DNA of 64,000 bases, taken from Hydrogenophaga sp. BPS33. GTDB taxonomy: Bacteria > Pseudomonadota > Gammaproteobacteria > Burkholderiales > Burkholderiaceae_C. Below, in pieces: positions 17,701 to 26,700 of the stretch. A program made the translations under genes and the position numbers. Position 1 is the stretch's first letter. Every line of letters begins with the position of its first letter. Below the pieces are notes generated by a model. The model was not told the origin of the DNA and ran no database searches. It saw only the letters and a list, made by a program, of their open reading frames with translations. The DNA lies in NCBI RefSeq assembly GCF_009859475.1, contig NZ_CP044549.1:4526001-4590000 (forward strand), in the 5' to 3' direction.

Positions 17701-20700
17701 GCTGTCTGCGCTCAGGTCGGCCGAGGTCGAATGCTGGCCAGCGGCACCACCGAAAGCGCCCGCGGTGTTGTAGCCCGCACTGGCGTTGAGCGCATCGGCC
17801 TCGGCCTGGCTCAGCGAAGAACCGGTGCCCTGCACCTTGTTCGACTCGGTACCGGCGGACACACGGCCGATCGTGCTGCCGCTGCCGCCGTTCAGTTCGG
17901 CCGTGGCGTTGCTGTCGGGCGCGCTGCCGAACAGCAGCACACCGACGGCGCCGCTGATGCCGGTGTTTCCGCCGCCGCCCGCGGTGGCCGTGATCATGTC
18001 GACCTCGGCTTCCCGCAAGGCCGTCACCGCCAGGTTGCCACCCACGGTGATGGCCGATCCGGATGCACGAGCCGCCACCTGGCTGCGCCCGATCACCACG
18101 TTGGCGGCAGACCCCACGCCCGCCACGCCACCGGCACCGATGCCGCCGGCGTTGTGGTTGATGTCCACGGTTTCAAGTGCCGCCACGGACAGCGAATCGA
18201 CGCCCGCAGCCTTGGTGAACAGCGCTCGGCTCGATGGAGAACCAACGACCGGCGCACCGTCGCTCACGTCGGTGTAGACGATCGCGGTCAACTGACCGTC
18301 GCCCAGCGTCGACAGGTCTGCCGAGTAGCTGCCGTCGGCGTTGAGCGTCGCGGTGACTTCCCGGGTGCCGTCGAAGACCTTGACCACCGCCCCCTCGCCC
18401 AGCGACGCAGGCTCCTGCGCCACTTCAAAGGTTCCATCCTCAAGCTCCGTGCTGATCTCTCGCGTGAGCACGAACCGAGCTGTACCTTGTTCATCGGCCG
18501 TGACGACGCCATCGGTCGAGTCGAGCTGCAGCGTCACGTCCGCACCGCCCGCGAAAGCCACGGTCCCGGTGGCCCGGGTGCGCCGCTCCACGCTGGAGTT
18601 GCCGCTCAAGGCGGCTTCGGTGTTGCCTTCGAGCACCGTCACTGCCGCGCCGATGGCCACGCCGGCAATGCCGCCACCGCCCACGGTGGCGGCCACCGCC
18701 AGCTCTTCGGTCACGTTGGTGGCATGGATCTTCACGTCGCCATCGGCCTGCAAAAGACTGTCATCGACCAGCGCGCGGACATTCGAGCCCGAGACGTTGA
18801 CGGTGAAGCTCAAGCCCGCGCCGGTCACACCGCCGCCACCGATCGAACCGGCGATCTGGTTGGTGCGGTTAGCGCCTTCGGCCAGCACGCTCACGTCCCG
18901 CGCGGCGATGCTGGAGCCGTCCACCCACGCCCGCGTGTCACCGGCCAGCAGCACCACATTGCCGCTGCCGGCCACACCGGTCGTGCCACCGCCGGCGGCA
19001 CCGGCGGAGATCTGCGCCACGGTCGCGGTCGACACCGCCTGCACGCTGGCGTCGTTCACGGCCTGGACCGTGGCGCCATCCAGCACCTCGGCATGGCTGC
19101 TGCGCGTCACGGTCTCGGTGCCGACCGCACCGGCCACACCCGTGGCCTCCCCACCGGCCACTGTGGCGACGGTGCTGGCGATCAGCGCATGGTCAGCAGC
19201 CAGCACCGTGACGTCCTGGGCTTGCGCGCCACCGGCCAGCGCGTTGATGCTGGCACCGTCCACATAGGCGCGGGTGCTGCCCTCGATGCTGTCCACGTTC
19301 ACGGCAGCGCCGACACCCACCGTGCCGCCGCTGGCCACCGTCGTGAGCGCCGCGATCTGCTCGATGGAGGTCGCCTGAACGGCAACGCCGCGCCGCATGT
19401 CCGTGGCAAATACGGGGCGTGACAAGGCCGCGTCGGTGACGGCCGTGATGTTCATCAGGTCCGGGGCGGAAGCAAGCGCAGCCGTGTTTGCGCGCACACC
19501 GTCCGCGTTGGCCAGGCCACTGACGGCCGTGTCGGCGCCGTCGATGCCGGCAGTGGTGTGGCTGGTGATCATGTTGACCAGCACGCCACCGGCCACGCCG
19601 ACGCCCGCCGCGCCCAATGCACCGGCACCGGCCAGGGCCTTGATGCGGACACTGCTGTCGGCCGTGACGGCCACGCTGTCCCAGGCTTCCACCTGGGCTC
19701 CGCCGTCGATCAGGGCCGAGGTGTTGGCGCTGAGCATGCTGACGGCGACCGAGCCTTGGACGCCCACCGTGCCGGAGGCGCTCATGCCCACGGCCACCGT
19801 GTCGATCTCGGCATCGTTCTGCGCACCGACTTCCACGTCGCCCGTGCGCACATGACCGGCACCCGTGCCCGAGAGCGCGGCGCTGACCTCGGTGGCCACA
19901 CGGTTGACCGCAGAGGCAGCGCCCACTGCAGCCGTGCCGCCCCCGGCAAAGTTGCCCGCCAGCGACTCGATGCTGGTGGCGTCTTGCGCCTGAATCTTCA
20001 GCGACCCGGTGTTCGCGCCGACCAGGCTACTGCCCAACCAGTTCGCGCTGATCGTGTCTTCCAGGATGTTGGTGGTGTTGGAGCCGGTCACCGCGAAGGT
20101 GCCACCGCCGCCCGCCGCGACGCCCATCGACTGGATGGTCGAATCCGAGCGTGCCAGCACGTTCACCGCGCCCGTGACCTGGAGGTCGCTGTCGCTGACC
20201 TCGGCAAGCACCAGCTTGCTTGCCGCCTCATCGGCCGCCGTGCGGCCCAGGAAGTTGAGCGCGAGCGCAGCGCCCACAGCGGCATTGCCGCCGCCGGACA
20301 CCGTGCCGGCCAGCGACCGGATGGTCGACTGGTCTTTGGCCAGCACATCGAATGCACTGGACGCCAGGTGCTGGGTCAAGTCCGTCACACTGGCCTTGAC
20401 GGTCGAGGTCAGGCTGTTGGTCGTGTTTGATCCGTTAACCGCCACCGTGCCGGCACCGCTGCCCGCCGCGGCGATGGACTCGATGGTGCCGGCCATGCCG
20501 GCCTCGACCGTCACCGCACCGCTGGTGCGCAGATTCGAACTGTCGAGTTGCGCCGTCACGGTGCTGGCGATGTCGTTCACGGCGATCGCGCCGCCGACCG
20601 CGTTCGTGCCCGCGCCGTTGACCACGCCGGCCAGCGAAGCGATGCTGGCGGTCTGGTCGGCCAGCACGTCCAGCGTGCCGCCCGTGGCGGTCTGTGTGAC

Positions 20701-23700
20701 GTGGGACACCAGCGCCGAGACCTCGCCCGCGATCACGTTGCGCGTCACGCTGCCGTTGATGGCGTTGGTGCCCGAGCCGCTGCCCGCCACCGCCACGCTG
20801 TCGATGTCTCCGCCGAGCGCGGCCTCCACCCGGACCGAGACCGGGGCGGCAAGCGTGGTGTTGGTCAGACCGGCATGGACACCGAAGTCGTCCGAGCCGT
20901 CGCCCATCAGGTTGACGGCCACCGCGCCGCCAATTGCGCCCGCCGCGCTGCCCGATAGCGTACCGGCCAGCGCGTCGATGTTGCCGGACTGCGCCGCATG
21001 CACCGTCAGCGAAGACGCCGTGCCTTGCAGGGTCACGCCATCGACCAGGGCCGTGGTGCTGCCGTTGAGCCAGTTGACGCTGGACGACCCGGCCATGGCG
21101 TAGCTGGTGCCGGACGCCGCCAGCGTGGCCGACAGCGTCTCGATGCTGCCTTGCGCATCGGCCCGCACCGACACGGCGTCGGACGCGGTGATGGTGGAGG
21201 ACAGGATCTGCGCCGAGCGGCTCGATTCGATGGTGTTGAAACCGAACGCCAGCGCCGCCGAATAGCCGTTCGACGCGGTCAGGCCGCCCGCCAGCGAGCG
21301 AATGCGCGCGCTGCTCGCACCAGTGTCTTCGCCGGCCTGCACATCCACATTGGCAGCGGTCACAGTCGCACCGCTGATGCGCGCATCGGTCACGTCGCCG
21401 ATCTCGTTCCAGGTGAACGCACCGCCAAAGGCCAGGTTGCCGTCGCTGGCAACGCCCGAGGCAGCTGCGGCCATGGTGTCGCTGGTGTTGTTCGCCCGCA
21501 CCTCGACGTCGCCGGAACCCACGTTCACTACGGTGTTGCTGACCGAGGCTTCGTTGCCCGCAGCGCGTGTGCTCACCGCGTCGTCCGCGTCGCTGAAGGT
21601 TCTGGTGCCGGTCTGGTTGTAGGCCACCGCAGCACCGGCTGCCGATCCGCTGCCGCTGCCGACCGCAAAACTCAGGTTGCCGGCGAGGCTGAAGAGGTTG
21701 CCGGTGGTGCCGGATTCGACCCCCAGGGTGGCCGCGTCGACGTTGCCACCGCTCACCCGGGCTTGCGTCTGCTGGCCGATCAGGTTGACCGATGCTGAGC
21801 CCATGCCCGAGAACTTGCCTTTGGTGGCGCCCAGGCCGGCCGAGATGCCGATGATGTCGGCATCGCTCACCGCGTCAACACGCACATGTCCTGCCGCCGT
21901 CACGGTGCCCTCGAGCTCGGCGCGGTAGCTGGTCTGGATGTTGTTCTGAACGTATGACAGGCCGACGCTGTTGGCGTTGTCGCCCAGCGTGACGCTGAGG
22001 GTGCCGGCGACGCCGACAATGCTCTCGCCGCCCACGGCCGACTTGAAGTCGTCGGTGTAGCCGTTGCCGCTGCTCTCCATCTCGTAATCGGTCACATAAG
22101 ACGTGCGAACCTCGCCCATCATGGCGTCCAGGCTGTCGTCCGACGGTGCGCCGCCGGCCTGCAGGTCAAGGTCGCCCGACAGGTTGACCTGCGCGCCGCC
22201 AGTGATGCCTGCAGACACCGTGTTGTTGATCTCATTGAACACGAAGGCGCCCATGAGCTGGCCTTTTGAATCCGAGGCGGTTTGTACGCCGGCCACCGCG
22301 CCGATACCCACCACTTTTTGCGATGACAGGGCGGCCACGGTCAGGTCGTGCACCTGGGTGATAGCGCCGCCAATGACCTTGGCCGAAGTGCTGCCTTGCA
22401 GATCGACCAGCGAAATCGTTGCGCCGATGCCAGCCGAGCCCTTGCCCGTGCTAAAGGACAGCGCGCCGCCGCCAGCGCCGATTCGGCTGCGGTCGTAAGC
22501 CACGACCCGTGCGTCGAGGTTGGCGGGGGTGACCACAGCGCCGGTGAGGGTTGAGCCCTCAATGCTGGCGGCGGTGTCGTCACTGACATGGGTGATGGAC
22601 GCCGAGCCGGCGACAGACACGCTGGTGGTACTGCCCTGGGACAGGTTGAGTGAAATGCCGGTGGCCACGGCGGTGCGCTCGCCGCTCTTGAGCGCCTCGA
22701 CCGTCAGGCTGCTTGCCCGGTCGGCCAGGCCGCTCACGGTGGTGTCGACAATACGCGCCGTGGTGTCGTCGTCCGAGTCCTGGATCGCCACCGCGCCGGC
22801 AATAGCCGCGCTGAAGGTGGTCGAAGAGTTGTTGGCCATGGCCAGTGCGCCGCCGCCGGCCACGCTGACCTGCGTCAGATCGGACAAGGCCCGAACGCCC
22901 ACGCCGGTGGTGCCGCCATCCTGGCCCAGCACAACGGCGCGGTCGATCAGGGCCGAGGTGTCGACGTCACTGAAGTTGGTGACGATGGCGCCAGCACCGG
23001 CGATGGAGAAGGCCGGCGGCTTGCTTTCGCCCTCGCCTTCCTCTTCCCCTTCACCCCCGCCCTCACCTTCACCGGCTGCGCCCTCGGCAGCGAGTGAATC
23101 CCCGACGCCGCTCAGGGCGGCCGTGCCGGAGCCGTCCAGACCGGACTGCGCGCCACCGCCGCCACCACCACTGCTGGCCTTGTCGCCCATGCCCGAGGTG
23201 CTGCTGCCCCCGGCCATGGCGCCGGCCACGCCCACCGCCACGATCAGGCCATCGCTGCGCGCGCCCACGTCGAGTTGCCCGGTCTGGATGGAACCGGCGG
23301 TGCCCTCGGCGGTGTCAGCCCCGCCACCGTCGGTGTCGTTGTCGCCGATGTAGGCCTTGGTGTTGCCGGTGACTTCGTTCATGGCAACACCGATGCCCAC
23401 GCCGGAGTTCTCGCTCTTGGTCACGGCGCCCGTGACCGCGAGCACGCCCAGCGACAGGTCAGCGTTCACATTGACGGACTGTGCGTTGACATACGCCTCG
23501 CGGCTGATCGACGCCAGTGTGGTCTCGTGGAGTTTGTTGTACGACACCATGCCGTTGGCGGCCACGCCTTCGCCGTCGCCCGAGGTCGGCGACAGGGTCA
23601 GCAGCCAGTCGGTTGTGTGCGCCGCCACATCGAGCTGGCGCGTGTTGACCACGGCCGCGTCGGCAATGCCGGCAATGGCCGTGTTGTCCCGGGAGACCAT

Positions 23701-26700
23701 CGAGAAGGTGCCGCCCACTGCGCCGCCATCGCCACCCGCGGTCGAGCCGTCGCCACCAGCCAGGTGCAGCGTCTGCACCAGGTTGCTCGCGCGCACCACG
23801 GTGGAAGCATCGAAGCTGCGCGTGAGGTCGATGGCTTCGTCGGGTTCCACGCCGATGTCGTGGACGCTGTAGCTCCAGGGGGCCGCATCGGCCACGGTGG
23901 TGGTGATCTGCGCGCCGGTGTCGACCCAGGCGCGCGTGTCGTTCTTCAGGTACGACAGGCTGACCGCGCCCGCCAGGGCCAGCGAAGCATCAGAAGCGGC
24001 ACTCGCACCCACGCGCGTGTTGAAGCCGTCGTACAACGGGTCGGTTCCACCCATCAGATTCTCATAAGCGCTGAAGGCGTTGCTCCAGTCCAGGTCCAGC
24101 CCGGCCGAATAGAACTCGGGGATATCGGTGGCGGCGTTGACCGCCACATGACCGGCCATGATCTGCGCGTTGGCACCCACCCGCGCCTGCGTGGTGAAGG
24201 CGTGGTCCGCGTAGTTGAAGGCGACGCTGAGCGCCACGCCCTGCGCCTCCGATTCGGCCGCCGCCTCGGTCACGCTCTGCAGCTGACCGACCAGGGTCTG
24301 GGCGTCGACGACGGCATCGCCCCCCGCCGTGATGTGGGCACCGTCGCCCACGGTGGCCCGCGTGGTGTGCGCGGACTCGGACCAGGTCATCACGCCGGCC
24401 ATGCGCAGGGCCGGCGAGCTCGACTCCCCGCCGGACGCTTCGTCGGACCCCGCGGCCACCTCTTCGGCCATGGCCATGAAGCCTTCAAGCAGCGTCTGCT
24501 TGGCATCCTCGACCGCGTCCTCTTCGGTGTATTCGAGCGAAGCGGGCAGCGGCGACTCGGGCTCTTCCTCCGGTGCAATGGCCGAGCTGGCCGAAATGAC
24601 GTCCTTCGCCGTGGCGTTCAGGGCCAGCACCCGCACGTCGCCACCCGCGTTGACGGTGCCGTCGACCGCCACCGAGGTGTCGGTTTTGTGGAGGGACAAG
24701 GCCCCGACCACACCGGCCGCGCCATCGCCGTACACGGTGACTTCGGCCGCGGTTTCGTAGCTGCCGGCATGAAAGGCCTGCACATGGGTGTCGGCACCGC
24801 TGAAGAGCATCGCGCCCGCGCCGACCTTGACGGCCGTCGTCACGTCGGACTGGGAACCCGCGAACACCACGGAAGCCACATTGGCCTCACCGGACTCCTC
24901 GTCGGTTTCGCCCGCCGCCGCGCTGTTCATCTCGATCGTTGTCTTCGACGCCGCGACCAGCTCGATGTCGCCACCTGCGCTCAACTCCGCACCCGACTGG
25001 ATGTCGACCAGCGTGGTGCCGGTGACGCGTGCAAAGCCCGCGCTGAGGTTCACGCTGGAGGTGCCACCGGTCTGCAGCTCGGCGCCGGCCTCGCGCTCGG
25101 CCAGCGCGATGATGGAAATGTCGTCGGTCGCGTCCAGTACCGCCGTGTCCCGGACCGTCACGGTGGCATCGCCCTTGGCTTCGACGTAGGCCATGCTCAA
25201 GGACAGCGGCAGGTCCAGCCCGGCTTTGCCCAGGGTCAGATCGACCAGAGCTTGCTGCACCGCTCCCGCATCGCCGCCGAACACCGCAGACGAATTGACC
25301 GAGGCTTCGAGCGTGATGTTGCGGCCCAGGAGCAACCCGGCCACATCGATCGACGCATCGGCATCGGCCAGGCCGACGAGGGTCTGCCCGTTGCTGGTGT
25401 TGTGGGCGGTCAGCGTGATGTCGCCGGCGCTGTAGTTGCTGCCGTACTCGTTGACCACCGAGGCGTCCAGCAGGCTGCCCGCCTCCACTGTGATGTGAGG
25501 TGCTGCCAGACGGATGTCGCCACTGTCGCCGACCGACGCCACCCCGGGATCGGTGGCGTCACCGGTGCCCACGTCGCGCGTGTTGATGACGGCGCCCGTC
25601 TTGACCGTCAGTGTGTCGTCGCCCGCATACTCGAAATCGGCGCCCCCGGTCAGGTTTTCACCCTCGACCGTTGCATGTGCGGGATCGACAAACACCAGGC
25701 CCGCCTGCCCCGCATCGCTGCCCGCGTTGAACTTCATGCTGCTCAAAGTCAGATCGCGCAAGCCCGAATACTCGATGGCGCCACCCGCGCCAGCGCCATC
25801 GCCCCGCGCGCGCAGCTCGGCACCTTGTTCGTTGGCGATGTCGCGCTGGGCGAACAGCGTCACCTGGCCGCCGGCCTCGCCGGAGCCTGCTGCGCCCGAG
25901 GCCGATACGCGCGCGTTCGCGCCCACGCCGATGTCGTTGCCCGCGACCACGCGCACCGCTCCAGCACGGCGCCACAGGGAACTGTCGGAGATCAGCACGC
26001 CATCGAGCCGAATGGAGCCCGGCGTCGTGATGTCAATGACACCATCGAGGTCCTGTAGCGGCGCCAGCGATTTCAGATCGCCCAGGTTCACCGCCGAGCC
26101 GGCAGCGCGCCCCTGCACCATCACCTGCCCCGTGATGCTCACCGCGGGGCCCACGCCGCCGCCGGCACCCCCCATCAGGCTCACGCCATCCAACGCCGTG
26201 ATTCGACCCTGGATATCCACCGCGCCGGTGGCCGAGCGTTCGAATTCACCGGCCAGCAGACCGTTGACGGTGGCGCCGGACAACACGCCGCCACCGGCCA
26301 GCAGGCCATCGACAAAGGCGGTGGACGGCGCGGCAAACGACAGCCGGCCAACATTGACCTGGCCCGTTGGTCCGACCGCGAAGCCGTGGCTGTCGATGAA
26401 CATGATGTTGCCGCCGATGCTGCCGTTGGTCAGCCGACTCTCCAGCAGGCCGTTCACGGTCACCCGCGAATCGCGCACGATGTTGACCCACCAGTTCGCG
26501 CCCTGAGGCACCGCCATCGTGACGGTGTTGCCCTGTCCAACCTGGAACGCCGAGTAGGTGCTGAACGCGTTCCCGTCCCGCAGGCTTTGGGTGGAGACCA
26601 CCGTCTGCGCGCCCTGCGTGCTGACCACGGTCGCCGTCTGCCCCGCGCCGGTCAGAGGCGTGATGATGGTTTGCGCATGCACCATCGGCCCGGTCGCGCC

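Noticed and set aside
8867..26058. Very long plus-strand open frames opposite the giant exoprotein (for example 8867-11332, 16126-19422 of 1,098 codons, 23275-26058)
   Set aside because: They are antisense shadows of a GC-rich, Ala/Gly/Val-rich repeat gene; their proteins are His/Arg/Gly-rich or Pro/Ser/Ala-rich low complexity, with no start signals or known motifs.
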